From NCBI GenBank assembly GCA_030429235.1, contig JAUIDB010000013.1:62001-126000 (forward strand): a DNA stretch of 64,000 nucleotides. The letters are read 5' to 3'. The notes under the pieces are model-generated. The model was not told the DNA's origin. It did not search any database and saw only the letters and a list, made by a program, of their open reading frames with translations. Origin of the DNA: Thermoanaerobaculia bacterium. GTDB lineage: Bacteria; Acidobacteriota; Thermoanaerobaculia; Multivoradales; JAIOJS01. A program made the translations under genes and the position numbers. Positions 1-8,851 of the stretch are shown piece after piece; the first letter of the stretch is position 1; each line of letters begins with the position of its first letter.

Positions 1-1568
1 CCGTAGCTCAGCGCGTCGAGGAGAAAACCGAAGCGCTCGCGGGCTTCCTCGGCACTGATTCCCAGGGCTCGGAACGCCTGCTCCTGCACCGCGCGGTCGT
101 GAATCCGGATCGACCCGCCTCCCAGCTCGAAGCCGTCCATGACCACGTCGTAGCCCCGAGACTGGACGGCACCAGGATCGGACGCGAGGAGGTCTAGATC
201 GGCCTCCTTCGGAGCGGTGAAGGGATGGTTCATCGAGTAGTAGCGGCCGTCCGCTTCGTCCCACTCCAGCAAGGGGAAGTCAGTGACCCACAGAAACGCA
301 TGTCGATCGTCGGGAATGAGGTCGTACTCACGCGCCAGCTCGAGCCGCAGGGCGCCGAGGGCCTGGGCCGCCACCTTCTCGCGGCCCGCCACCAGCAGGG
401 CGAGATCACCGTCCTCGAGCTGGAGAGCTCCGGCCAGCCCCTCGAGCTCGGACGGCTCGAGGACGTTCTTGACCTGAAACTGCAACTCGCCGTCGCGGTG
501 CCGGAGGGTGAGAGCTCCGGCGGCGCCGTGGCGGCGAGCCAGTTCGGCCCAGCCGTCGACCAGCCGACGGCTGGCGCCCGCCGCTCCCGGCACCGTGAAA
601 CCTCGCACGACACCACCGTCCGCAGCAGTCTGCCGAAAGGCGCGGAAGCCACTCGCGGCCACGATCGAAGTCAGATCTCGAATCTCGAGGCCAAACCGGA
701 GGTCAGGCTTGTCGCTCCCGAACCGTCGCATCGCCTCGGCCCAGGGCATTCGCGGGAAGGGCGTAGGCACCTCGATTCCGGCCAGCGGGAAGATCCGCGC
801 GAACATCCCTTCGATCAGGGCCAAGATATCCTCTTCGTCGACGAACGACATCTCCAGGTCGACCTGGGTGAACTCCGGCTGGCGGTCCGCCCGCAGATCC
901 TCGTCCCGAAAACAGCGGGCGATCTGGACGTAGCGCTCGAACCCCGACACCATCAACAGCTGCTTGAACAGCTGTGGCGACTGCGGGAGGGCGTAGAAGG
1001 CGTTGGCGTGTACCCGGCTGGGAACGAGGTAGTCGCGAGCCCCCTCCGGCGTCGACCGGGTCAGGATCGGGGTCTCGATCTCGGCGAAACCCTGCTCGTC
1101 ACAGTACTTTCGAATCTCGAGGGCCACGCGATGGCGCAGTCGCAGGTTGCGTTGCAGGTTCGCCCGGCGCAGTTCGAGGTAGCGATACTCGAGCCGTGTC
1201 TCTTCGCTGGCGTCGACCACCCCGTCGACCGCGACCGGAACCGGTTCCGAAGCCGACAAGACCCGCCCCGAGGACGCGATCACCTCGACCTCCCCGGTGG
1301 CCATCTGCGGATTGACCGCCTCCGGTGCCCGTCGGCCGACGGTACCGCGCACTTCGATCACCCATTCGAGTCGCGCCGCGGCCAGGGCCTCGGCGACCTC
1401 GGGAGTCTCCTCGGGATAGATCACGATCTGCACCACCCCGGCCCGATCCCGAAGGTTGATGAACATCACCCCGCCGTGGTTTCGTTGGCTCGCCACCCAG
1501 CCTTGAAGGAGTACCGTTTCCCCCTCCCGGGCGGCGTCGAGCGATCCGGCCAGTGTTCTCTTGCTCAT
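1..1568 (-). CDS. aspS: Aspartyl-tRNA synthetase, C-terminus cut by window edge
   Basis: Charges tRNA-Asp (class II synthetase, cytoplasm). About 522 codons are present. An N-terminal OB-fold anticodon-binding domain spans roughly residues 1-105. The catalytic core follows, with QSPQLFKQLLM near 196-206 and motif 2 (FRDEDLRADRQPEF) near 220-233. The frame leaves the window at GFLLDALSYG, just before motif 3, so about 70 C-terminal residues are missing. The ATG start is preceded by GAGGA and lies 3 nt after the hisS stop, so the two synthetases form one operon. Residue 31 is His (NHGG), as in the non-discriminating enzyme of Pseudomonas, where E. coli has Leu. The companion Gly83 of that signature is Glu here, so tRNA-Asn mischarging is only a possibility. 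Confidence 0.96.
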   Translation of the reverse strand, partial: MSKRTLAGSLDAAREGETVLLQGWVASQRNHGGVMFINLRDRAGVVQIVIYPEETPEVAEALAAARLEWVIEVRGTVGRRAPEAVNPQMATGEVEVIASSGRVLSASEPVPVAVDGVVDASEETRLEYRYLELRRANLQRNLRLRHRVALEIRKYCDEQGFAEIETPILTRSTPEGARDYLVPSRVHANAFYALPQSPQLFKQLLMVSGFERYVQIARCFRDEDLRADRQPEFTQVDLEMSFVDEEDILALIEGMFARIFPLAGIEVPTPFPRMPWAEAMRRFGSDKPDLRFGLEIRDLTSIVAASGFRAFRQTAADGGVVRGFTVPGAAGASRRLVDGWAELARRHGAAGALTLRHRDGELQFQVKNVLEPSELEGLAGALQLEDGDLALLVAGREKVAAQALGALRLELAREYDLIPDDRHAFLWVTDFPLLEWDEADGRYYSMNHPFTAPKEADLDLLASDPGAVQSRGYDVVMDGFELGGGSIRIHDRAVQEQAFRALGISAEEARERFGFLLDALSY

Positions 1569-1571
1569 CGT

Positions 1572-2855
1572 CTAGGTCCTCGTTCCGCGATCGTGTGGTG
1601 GCTTCTGCAAGACTTGACCCAGATCGGCGCGTGCCACCTGGCGCTGCTCTCCGAGCTCGAGATCCCTCAGCGTGACATATCCCCCGGCGAGTTCATCGTC
1701 TCCGAGCAGAATCACTTGCCGCACTCCATGCCGGTCCGCTCGCTTCAACGACGACTTCAGCGACCTCGCAGCCAACTCGACGAGACACTCGACACCCGAG
1801 GAGCGCAGTTCTTCGGCCAGAGCCAACGCCTCCGCCGGCGCCACCGCGCCAACCGTGACGACGGTTGCCGGGACCGCAGTCGCTGCCTCCTGACGGAAGG
1901 CCTCGGGTAGGAGATCGATCAACCGGTCTTCGCCGATCGCAAACCCGATCCCGGGGACGGCGCCGCCTCCGAGAGCTGCGACTAGGCCATCGTACCGCCC
2001 CCCTCCCACCAGGGCGTCCTGGGCCCCGAGGTCCTGCGAGACGATCTCGAACACCGTGTGGGAGTAGTAGTCGAGCCCCCGGACCAGCCGATTGTCGACT
2101 CGATAGGCAAGACCGTGGGCATCCAGCCCCGCGAGGACCTGGTCGAAGTGGCTACGTGCTTCTTCGCTCAACGAATCGACCAGTTCGGGAACTCCGGCCA
2201 GCTGCTCGCGATCCCCGGCGTGCTTGCTGTCGAGGATCCGCAGCGGGTTGGTCTCCAGCCGTCGTCGGCTGTCCTCGCTCAGGGCCTCGCGACGAGGGGT
2301 CAGGAAGTCGACGAGACGCTGTCGGTAGTGATCGCGCGAAGCCTCGTCTCCCACCGTGTTGACCAGCACTACCAGGTCCTCGAACCCCAACTCACGGAGG
2401 AAGCGGTCGAGCATCAGCAGCAGTTCGACATCGGCCAGCGGGCTCGCATCGCCGAGCAACTCGGCTCCGACCTGGTGGAACTGGCGGTAGCGGCCCTTCT
2501 GCGGTCGCTCGTAGCGGAACTGAGGCCCGATGTAGAAGAGCTTGACTGGCTGAGGCCAGTTTCCCATCCCGTTCTCGACGTAAGCCCGCGCCACCGATGC
2601 CGTGTTCTCCGGGCGCAGGGTCAGCGAGCGCCCCTTGCGATCATCGAAGGTGTACATCTCCTTGCCGACGATGTCCGTGCTCTCTCCGACACTGCGCACG
2701 AACAGCTCGGTGTGCTCGATCACCGGAGTTCGGATCTCGCGGTAGGCGTACCGTCCGAAGACCGAACGAGCAGTGGATTCGACCGCTGACCAGACCGCGG
2801 TCTCGGGCGGGAGCAGGTCGCGGGTTCCCTTCACGCGACGGTAGTTCGAACTCAT
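1572..2855 (-). CDS. hisS: Histidyl-tRNA synthetase
   Basis: Charges tRNA-His (class II). The protein has 427 aa, the usual HisRS length. The N-terminus (YRRVKGTRDLLPPE) is typical. Motif 2 region (QFRYERPQKGRYRQFHQ) lies near residues 112-128. The HisA motif RGLDYYSHT and the glycine-rich motif 3 (GGGRYDGLVAALGG) follow, then an anticodon-binding domain. The reading frame continues upstream, but the ATG at 2855 overlaps the stop of the preceding carbonic anhydrase gene as ATGA, which indicates translational coupling and fixes the start. aspS begins 3 nt downstream. Pairing of hisS with aspS is common in bacteria. Confidence 0.96.
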   Translation of the reverse strand: MSSNYRRVKGTRDLLPPETAVWSAVESTARSVFGRYAYREIRTPVIEHTELFVRSVGESTDIVGKEMYTFDDRKGRSLTLRPENTASVARAYVENGMGNWPQPVKLFYIGPQFRYERPQKGRYRQFHQVGAELLGDASPLADVELLLMLDRFLRELGFEDLVVLVNTVGDEASRDHYRQRLVDFLTPRREALSEDSRRRLETNPLRILDSKHAGDREQLAGVPELVDSLSEEARSHFDQVLAGLDAHGLAYRVDNRLVRGLDYYSHTVFEIVSQDLGAQDALVGGGRYDGLVAALGGGAVPGIGFAIGEDRLIDLLPEAFRQEAATAVPATVVTVGAVAPAEALALAEELRSSGVECLVELAARSLKSSLKRADRHGVRQVILLGDDELAGGYVTLRDLELGEQRQVARADLGQVLQKPPHDRGTRT

Positions 2856-3376
2856 GATGCAGTGGTCTCCCGGCGGTACTCTTCTTTCAGCGCCACGTAG
2901 CGGTCGGCGATTGCGGCGATCGTCTCCCGTTCGTCGGGCCGCAGTTCGCGCACCACCCGGGCGGGAGTTCCGAGGGCCAGATGGTGGGCGGGGATGACCT
3001 TGCCCGGCGTGACGACCGCACCGGCCCCGATCTGCGCACCACACCCCACGACAGCTCCATCGAGCACCCTGGCTCCGATGCCGATCAGAGCACCGTCCTC
3101 GACCGTGCAGCCGTGCAGCATCGCCGAGTGCCCGATGACGACCCCCTCTCCGATGACCAACGGGTGAGTTTCGTGGGTCACGTGCAGAACCACCCCGTCC
3201 TGGACGTTGGTCCGCGATCCGATCCGGATCGTGTTGACGTCTCCCCGGGCTGCCGTGTGAAACCAGAAGGACACATCGTCGCCGAGGACGATGTCCCCGG
3301 CGAGCTCGGCCGAGGGGGCCAGGAAGACGCGCTCGCCGAGCTGGGGGGTGATTCCGCGGAAGGTGTAGAGGGGCAT
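2852..3376 (-). CDS. Gamma-class carbonic anhydrase family protein (YrdA/PaaY-like)
   Basis: A 174-aa left-handed beta-helix hexapeptide-repeat protein. Family members bind zinc in a trimer and either hydrate CO2 or have a related, often unproven, role. The three expected zinc-ligand histidines are visible at about residues 65 (VVLHV), 83 (IGHS) and 88 (MLHGC). The RGD near 44-46 and the QDG near 59-61 are also conserved in the family. The ATG at 3376 was chosen because the family starts about there (MPLYTFRG); the longer frame adds about 49 residues with no family character. The stop overlaps the hisS start by 4 nt. Carbonic anhydrase activity itself is inferred. Confidence 0.88.
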   Translation of the reverse strand: MPLYTFRGITPQLGERVFLAPSAELAGDIVLGDDVSFWFHTAARGDVNTIRIGSRTNVQDGVVLHVTHETHPLVIGEGVVIGHSAMLHGCTVEDGALIGIGARVLDGAVVGCGAQIGAGAVVTPGKVIPAHHLALGTPARVVRELRPDERETIAAIADRYVALKEEYRRETTAS

Positions 3377-3425
3377 GACGGAGGGATCTGGATTCGGGGA
3401 GGCCAAGGGTCGTTTCGGGACGCGG

Positions 3426-3434
3426 AGTTTAGCA
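3426..3434 (-). promoter_or_regulatory. Possible extended -10 promoter of the carbonic anhydrase-hisS-aspS operon
   Basis: On the minus strand TGCTAAACT (TG, one base, then TAAACT, 4/6 to TATAAT) lies about 50 nt upstream of the carbonic anhydrase start, in the divergent spacer with the endonuclease gene. No good -35 is seen. Promoter function is inferred. Confidence 0.35.
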
Positions 3435-3480
3435 TCGGCCGGCCAGCGAAGGCCGATCTCCCTTCCCGGGCCAGCCGAGT

Positions 3481-3509
3481 TTGGGTTCAGACCCCGCTCA
3501 CGGTAGATT
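3481..3509 (+). promoter_or_regulatory. Candidate sigma-70 promoter of the endonuclease gene
   Basis: A -35-like TTGGGT (3481-3486) and a -10-like TAGATT (3504-3509) are separated by exactly 17 nt. Transcription would start near 3516, just before the AAGGAG ribosome site at 3522-3527 and the ATG at 3533. Confidence 0.5.
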
Positions 3510-3532
3510 ACGGCCTCTTCCAAGGAGAACCC

Positions 3533-5644
3533 ATGCCCCTAGCCAGCCCCTCGTCCCCTACCCCACGCTTCCTCCTCTGGAGTGTGCTTCTGGGTTGCCT
3601 CGGCGTCTTGCCCGCCTCCGGCCAGGTCATCAACGAGTTCGTCGGGAACCACACCGGAAGCGACAACTTCGAGTACCTCGAGCTGTTCGGCTCGCCCTCC
3701 ACCGACTACTCGAACCTGACCCTGGTGCAACTCGACGGCGATGCCGGCAACGATGACAGCGAGGCGGGACGGGTGGAGTCGATCCATCCGGTCGGTTCGA
3801 CCGACGCCGACGGAATCTGGTGGACCGGTTACCTGACCGATCGGTTCGACCACAACAGTTCCTTCGTGATCCTCCTGGTCGAAGGCTGGAGCGGCAACGA
3901 AGGAGACGACCTCGACGCCACCAACGATGGAGTCCTCGACTCCACTCCCTGGACCAGCCTCCTCGACTCGGTGGCGGTGCAGGACGAGGGCGGCGATCCC
4001 GACTACGGAGCCCAAACGACCCTGGTCGACATGTTCGACGGCGAACCGTTCTCACCCGGTGGGGCCTCACGGATTCCCAACGGAACCGACACCGACAGCG
4101 TCGGTGACTGGCGTCGCAACGACTGGGACGGGGCTGGCCTGCCCGGACACGTCGGTTCTCTGACGCCACCAGAGGTGGCCAACACCCCCGGCTTCGACAA
4201 CGACGAGATCGTCTCGCCGGATCAGGAGCCGATGATCCACGAGTTCGTCCTGGACCACACGGGATCCGATACCCACGAGTTCATCGAGATCTGGGGGGCT
4301 GCCGCCGCCGACTACTCCCTCTCGACGGTCGTCGCCCTCGACGAGACCGGCGTGGTGGTAGCGACCCACACGCTGGGTCAAACCGATGCTTCGGGCTTCT
4401 GGTCCACGGGATTCCTCAACGACACGCTGCCCGACGACACCCTCAGTCTGCTGTTGGTCGAGGAGTGGACGGGAGCGGCGCTGCAGGACCTCGACACCAA
4501 CGACGACGGCACCCTGGATCTGACGCCCTGGACCGAGCTCTACGATTCGGTAGCCGTGTCGCACGGTCCGGCCGAGCTGACCTACTCCAGCACCACCCTG
4601 GAAACCGGGTTCGACGGCCTGGTCGGGGCCGTGGGTGGAGCGTCACGGTTTCCCAACTTCACCGACACCGACGCCGCCACCGACTGGGTGCGCAACGACT
4701 TCGACGGCGCGGGGCTCGATGGTTTCGTCGGCGACCTCGAGGTCGACGAGGCCGAGAATTCGATCGAACGAGTCAACGTGCCCCATGTCCAGACCTTCTA
4801 TCGCACCGTGGTGCTCGGGTCGGCGAAGGAGCTTCGTGACTCGCTGCACGCCACCATCGACGATCACCTTCGGTTTCCGTACAGTGCAGGAACCACCGAT
4901 ACCTGGGACATTCTCGAGTCCGCCGACGAGGATCCGAACCAGAGCAACAGCATCCTGACGGTCTACCGCAACTCGAGCGAGACCAAACAGGGCGGCGGCA
5001 ACTCCTTCTACAACCGCGAGCACAGCTGGCCCAAGAGCCTCGGCTTTCCCGACGAGCCCGGCAGCGTGCCCTACACCGACACCCACCACCTCATGCTCTC
5101 GGACATCGGCTACAACAGTGCCCGTGGGTCCCGGGCCTTCGGCACCTGCACCGCGGCCTGCAACGAATACGCGACCGACGTCAACAACGGTCACGGGGGC
5201 GTGGGAGGTCCTTACCCGGCCGACTCCAACTGGCAGGGAGGTCCCGACGGCGGCACCGGAACCTGGGAGGTGTGGAACCACCGACGCGGCGATGTGGCCC
5301 GCGCTCAGTTCTACATGGATGTGCGCTACGAGGGAGGCGCCCACACTTTCAACGGGTTCCTCGAGCCCGACCTGGAGCTCACCGATGACACCAGCCTGAT
5401 CCAGGGAACCGGCACCAACACCTCGGGCACGGCCTACCTGGGGCGGTTGGCCGTACTGTTGGAGTGGCACCAGGCCGATCCGCCCGACGACGAGGAGCGG
5501 CAGCGCAACGAGGTGATCTACCGCTACCAGGGGAATCGCAACCCGTTCGTCGACCATCCCGAGTGGGTGGACTGCATCTTCGAAGGGATCTGTGGCCTCT
5601 TCTCGGACGGCTTCGAAACCGGAGACACCACAGCCTGGAACTGA
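3533..5644 (+). CDS. Secreted endonuclease I family protein with two N-terminal repeats and DGFETGDTTAW tail
   Basis: A 703-aa exported nuclease. AAGGAG sits 5 nt before the ATG, and residues 1-32 form a signal peptide ending near PASGQ. Two homologous modules follow (about 33-225 and 232-410). Each begins with a motif like INEFVGNHTGSD or IHEFVLDHTGSD and ends with a D-rich stretch (RNDWDGAGL, RNDFDGAGL); they resemble lamin-tail-like domains. The C-terminal half is an endonuclease I (EndA/Bacillus nuclease type) domain with the hallmark YNREHSWPKS and the DTHHLMLSD segment that supply metal-binding and catalytic residues. The protein ends in FSDGFETGDTTAWN, a tail shared with the CSLREA protein at 12759. 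The likely role is degradation of extracellular DNA or RNA. Confidence 0.87.
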   Translation: MPLASPSSPTPRFLLWSVLLGCLGVLPASGQVINEFVGNHTGSDNFEYLELFGSPSTDYSNLTLVQLDGDAGNDDSEAGRVESIHPVGSTDADGIWWTGYLTDRFDHNSSFVILLVEGWSGNEGDDLDATNDGVLDSTPWTSLLDSVAVQDEGGDPDYGAQTTLVDMFDGEPFSPGGASRIPNGTDTDSVGDWRRNDWDGAGLPGHVGSLTPPEVANTPGFDNDEIVSPDQEPMIHEFVLDHTGSDTHEFIEIWGAAAADYSLSTVVALDETGVVVATHTLGQTDASGFWSTGFLNDTLPDDTLSLLLVEEWTGAALQDLDTNDDGTLDLTPWTELYDSVAVSHGPAELTYSSTTLETGFDGLVGAVGGASRFPNFTDTDAATDWVRNDFDGAGLDGFVGDLEVDEAENSIERVNVPHVQTFYRTVVLGSAKELRDSLHATIDDHLRFPYSAGTTDTWDILESADEDPNQSNSILTVYRNSSETKQGGGNSFYNREHSWPKSLGFPDEPGSVPYTDTHHLMLSDIGYNSARGSRAFGTCTAACNEYATDVNNGHGGVGGPYPADSNWQGGPDGGTGTWEVWNHRRGDVARAQFYMDVRYEGGAHTFNGFLEPDLELTDDTSLIQGTGTNTSGTAYLGRLAVLLEWHQADPPDDEERQRNEVIYRYQGNRNPFVDHPEWVDCIFEGICGLFSDGFETGDTTAWN

Positions 5645-5654
5645 TCCCTGTCGG

Positions 5655-6392
5655 ATGAAAAGCCTCACCTCGACAGGACTCGAACCGGCTCCTCCGACAA
5701 TTGATGTCGCCATTCCGGCCTACAACGAGGAGGACTCGATCGGTCTCGTCCTGGCTGGACTGCCTCACGAGGTGCGACGGGTCGTCGTGGCCGACAACAA
5801 CTCGTGGGACCGCACGGCCGAAGTGGCCCGGTCCGCGGGAGCGATCGTGGTCCCGGCGCCGCGGCAGGGGTACGGCAGTGCCTGTCTAGCGGCTCTCGAC
5901 TACCTGCGATCGCACGATCATCCCGAGATCGTCGTCTTTATCGATGCCGACTATTCGGACCACCCGGAAGAGCTCACCGATCTAGTGGCGCCGATCCTGG
6001 GCGGCGAAGCCGACCTCGTCGTCGGATCACGTACCCAGGGTCGCCGCGAACGGGGGGCACTCCTCCCCCAGGCCAGGATGGGGAACCTCGTCGCCTGCGT
6101 CCTGATGAGGCTCCTCTACGGGTATCGGTTCACCGACCTCGGCCCCTTCCGCGCCATCCGTTGGAGTGCGCTCGAATCGCTCGGCATGTGCGACCCGGAC
6201 TTCGGTTGGACGGCCGAGATGCAGGTCAAGGCCCTGCGGTACGGTCTGCGCTGCGTCGAGGTGCCCGTCAGCTATCGCCGACGGGTCGGGGTGTCCAAGA
6301 TCACCGGCACGGTCTCGGGTACCCTGCGCGCCGGCCACAAGATCCTGTGGACGATCTTCCGCTACGCTCTCACCCGGCGCCGTCCCCTGTAG
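5655..6392 (+). CDS. Family 2 glycosyltransferase (dolichol-phosphate-mannose synthase-like)
   Basis: A 245-aa GT-A fold enzyme that would transfer a sugar from a nucleotide donor, in this subgroup often to a polyprenyl phosphate. Visible motifs are VAIPAYNEEDS near the N-terminus, VVVADNNSWDRT, and the metal-binding FIDADYSDHPEEL. No C-terminal transmembrane pair is seen, so this is the short soluble or peripheral type. The gene starts 10 nt after the endonuclease stop without a clear ribosome site, so it may be read through from that gene. It lies 12 nt before the thioesterase gene. Acceptor and sugar are unknown. Confidence 0.82.
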   Translation: MKSLTSTGLEPAPPTIDVAIPAYNEEDSIGLVLAGLPHEVRRVVVADNNSWDRTAEVARSAGAIVVPAPRQGYGSACLAALDYLRSHDHPEIVVFIDADYSDHPEELTDLVAPILGGEADLVVGSRTQGRRERGALLPQARMGNLVACVLMRLLYGYRFTDLGPFRAIRWSALESLGMCDPDFGWTAEMQVKALRYGLRCVEVPVSYRRRVGVSKITGTVSGTLRAGHKILWTIFRYALTRRRPL

Positions 6393-6404
6393 GAGTCTCC
6401 CCAA

Positions 6405-6845
6405 ATGCCCTCTCAGTCCCCCCTCCGTTCCCAGATCGACATCGAGGTCCGCTACAAGGAGACCGACCAGATGGGGCATGTCCACCACGCCAACTACATC
6501 GTCTGGTTCGAACTCGCCCGCACCCAGCTCTGTCGGGACGTCGGCGTCCCCTATCAAGAGATCGAGGCCTCCGGCTACTTCCTGATCGTCAGCGGCGTGG
6601 AACTGCGCTACCTCGAACCGGCGCACTACGGCGACGTCGTCACGGTCGAGTGTTGGATCGAGCGACTCGCTAGCCGGCTGCTTCGCTTCGCCTACGAGGT
6701 TCGCCGAGGGGATCGTCTGCTGGCGACCGGAACCACGCAGCACGTCTGGGTCGACAAGGAGACCAAACGTCCTCGCCGGATGCCCGAAGCGCTGCGGGCG
6801 CCCTTTTCCCAGGCTGCGGCTGCGAGTTCCCTTCCCGTCGAGTAG
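6405..6845 (+). CDS. Acyl-CoA thioesterase, YbgC/4-hydroxybenzoyl-CoA family
   Basis: A 146-aa single hotdog-domain protein that hydrolyses acyl-CoA thioesters. The family active-site stretch is present: DQMGHVHHANYIVWFE at residues 21-36, with Asp21 in the catalytic position. The following TQLCRDVGVPY and LRYLEPAHYGD segments also fit the family. AGGAG lies 9 nt before the ATG. The gene follows the GT2 by 12 nt and is probably cotranscribed. It converges on pyrE with a 15-nt gap. Substrate chain length cannot be read from the sequence. Confidence 0.88.
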   Translation: MPSQSPLRSQIDIEVRYKETDQMGHVHHANYIVWFELARTQLCRDVGVPYQEIEASGYFLIVSGVELRYLEPAHYGDVVTVECWIERLASRLLRFAYEVRRGDRLLATGTTQHVWVDKETKRPRRMPEALRAPFSQAAAASSLPVE

Positions 6846-6860
6846 CCAGTGGAGCCGGCG

Positions 6861-7448
6861 CTACCCGTTGCCCCGGCTTCCCGGCTTCTCGGGCTCGCCG
6901 CCGCGAGCACAGAGCGGACACTCTGCCGCGGAGTAGGAGGGAAACGAGAGCGGTACCAGGCTGCGAAAGGGCACCTCGAAGCCGTGGGTTCCCCCGGTCC
7001 GATCGATGATCGAGCCAACCCCGACCACCACGGCCCCTAGTGCTTCGGCGATCTCTACCGTTTCCTGTGTCGACTTGCCGGTCGTCACCACGTCCTCGAG
7101 GATCACCACACGCTCGGCGGTTTCGAGTTCGAAGCCGCGACGCAGAGTCATCCTCCCTTCCTTTCGCTCGGTGAAGCGAAAGGGCAGATCCAGTGCGGCC
7201 GCGACCTCGTGGCCGATGAGGAGTCCCCCCATGGCCGGCGCCAGAATCGAATCCGGGCGCAGGCCGCTCAGGAGGTCGGCCAGCAGACGACCCACCCTCC
7301 GGGCTCGGCGAGGATGCTCGAGCAGCTTGGCACACTGTACGTACCGGCCGGAGTGCAGCCCCGAGGACAGAAGGAAATGGCCCTTGCGCAGGGCGCCCGA
7401 CTCCTCGAGAAGCCCGAGGACCTCGCCGGCGGGTTCGGCCTCAACCAC
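6861..7448 (-). CDS. pyrE: Orotate phosphoribosyltransferase
   Basis: Converts orotate and PRPP to OMP in pyrimidine synthesis. The 195-aa protein has the PRPP-binding motif VVILEDVVTTGKS (residues 114-126) and the N-terminal substrate segment FLLSSGLHSGRYVQCAK. The C-terminal CPLCARG is typical of a PyrE subgroup. The start is GTG at 7448, preceded by GAGAGGA. It overlaps the last 8 nt of the upstream response-regulator gene, so pyrE is probably cotranscribed with that gene, an unusual partner. Confidence 0.92.
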   Translation of the reverse strand: MVEAEPAGEVLGLLEESGALRKGHFLLSSGLHSGRYVQCAKLLEHPRRARRVGRLLADLLSGLRPDSILAPAMGGLLIGHEVAAALDLPFRFTERKEGRMTLRRGFELETAERVVILEDVVTTGKSTQETVEIAEALGAVVVGVGSIIDRTGGTHGFEVPFRSLVPLSFPSYSAAECPLCARGGEPEKPGSRGNG

Positions 7449-8814
7449 CGTGTTCCTCTCGCTTGATCTCGTACTGGTCCATCTTCTTGTAGAGGTTGCT
7501 GCGGGGCGTGTCGATCGCCTGCGCGGTCTGGGTTACGTTCCACTCGTTCTCCTCCAGCTTGTGGAGGATGAAGAGGCGTTCGGCTTCTTCGCGGAATCGA
7601 CGCAGCGTCGGGAGATTGAACAGTGCCTCGGGCAGCGTATTGCCTCCACCACCCGACACCCCCAGAACGTCCCGCCGCCCGACCTCGGCCCCGGGGCTGA
7701 GGATCAGCAGCCGTTCGACCAGGTTCTTGAGCTCTCGGATGTTGCCCTTCCAAGGCAGCTTGCCCAACTGCTCGAGTGCTCCTTCGTCGAAGGTCTTGGC
7801 CGGGTAGTTGTTCATCGTCGCGTAGCGCCGTACGAAGTAGTCGACCAGCAGCGGCAGGTCTTCCATGCGCTCTCTCAGGGGCGGAGTCCGGACCGGGATC
7901 ACGTTGAGGCGATAGAACAGATCCTCGCGAAACCGCCCCTCGGCGATCTCCTCTTCGAGATCTCGGTTGGTCGCCGCTATGACCCGAACGTCCACCCGGA
8001 TCGCCTTCTCGGCCCCCACGGGCTCGACTTCACCGTTCTGGAGGACCCGGAGGACCTTGGCCTGCGTGCGAGCCGACATGTCGCCGACCTCGTCGAGGAA
8101 GATGGTTCCGCCGTCGGCGGTCACGAACTTTCCGGCCTGGCGTCGCACCGCCCCCGTGAAGCTCCCCTTCTCGTGGCCAAAGAGCTCGGACTCGATCAGT
8201 TCCTCGGGAATGGCCGCGCAGTTGACCTGAACCAAGGGTCCCTCCGCCCGCTGGCTCTGTCGGTGCACGGCGGCCGCGACCAGTTCCTTGCCGGTACCGC
8301 TCTCGCCGGTGATCAACACGGTGGCTGGCGTAGGGGCTGCCTTGGCGATCACCTCTCGCAGGTGGCGCACCGCCGCCGACTCGCCGACCAACTCGTCCGG
8401 CGCCGACGAGACCCGTTCCCGGCGCAGCCGGTAGCTCTCGACCGCGTTGCGCAGACTGAGCAAGACCCGTTCGCGCTGGAGCGGCTTCTCGAAGAAATCG
8501 TACGCTCCCTTCTGGGTCGCCTCCACCGCCGTCGCGACGTCCGCGTGCCCGCTGATCATCAACACCGGCATGTCGAAACCACGCGACCGCATCGCCTCGA
8601 GCACCGCCAGACCATCCATCTCGGGCATCTTGATGTCGAGCAGAACCGCGTCCACGGGAGAACCAGCGAGTCGCGCCAGGGCGGCCCGCCCCCCGGAGGC
8701 TTCGTCGACGTGATATCCCTCGAACTCGAGGATCATCCGCAGGCTCTCGCGGATGGCGGACTCGTCATCGATGACGAGGACAGTGGTGTGGGCCGAGCGT
8801 TCGTTCGGTGTCAT
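7441..8814 (-). CDS. Sigma-54-dependent response regulator, NtrC family
   Basis: A 457-aa three-domain activator that would drive RNA polymerase-sigma-54 promoters after phosphorylation by an unlinked kinase. The receiver has acidic residues D16/D17, phospho-acceptor D60 in LLDIKMPEMDG, S88 and K110. The AAA+ core has Walker A GESGTGKE (170-177) and Walker B GGTIFLDE (235-242). The sigma-54 contact loop is GSFTGA (217-222), not the commoner GAFTGA. The C-terminus carries a Fis-type helix-turn-helix (NVTQTAQAIDTPRSNLYKKM). No histidine kinase is adjacent. No ribosome site is obvious before the ATG. Confidence 0.93.
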   Translation of the reverse strand: MTPNERSAHTTVLVIDDESAIRESLRMILEFEGYHVDEASGGRAALARLAGSPVDAVLLDIKMPEMDGLAVLEAMRSRGFDMPVLMISGHADVATAVEATQKGAYDFFEKPLQRERVLLSLRNAVESYRLRRERVSSAPDELVGESAAVRHLREVIAKAAPTPATVLITGESGTGKELVAAAVHRQSQRAEGPLVQVNCAAIPEELIESELFGHEKGSFTGAVRRQAGKFVTADGGTIFLDEVGDMSARTQAKVLRVLQNGEVEPVGAEKAIRVDVRVIAATNRDLEEEIAEGRFREDLFYRLNVIPVRTPPLRERMEDLPLLVDYFVRRYATMNNYPAKTFDEGALEQLGKLPWKGNIRELKNLVERLLILSPGAEVGRRDVLGVSGGGGNTLPEALFNLPTLRRFREEAERLFILHKLEENEWNVTQTAQAIDTPRSNLYKKMDQYEIKREEHGG

Positions 8815-8851
8815 GGCGCGAATGGTAGCAGCCCAGAGCCGGGATTCAGGC

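Noticed and set aside
225-1910. A 561-codon plus-strand frame opposite aspS and hisS
   Set aside because: It is antisense to two certain synthetase genes, has no domain and no ribosome site. Long antisense frames are common in GC-rich DNA.
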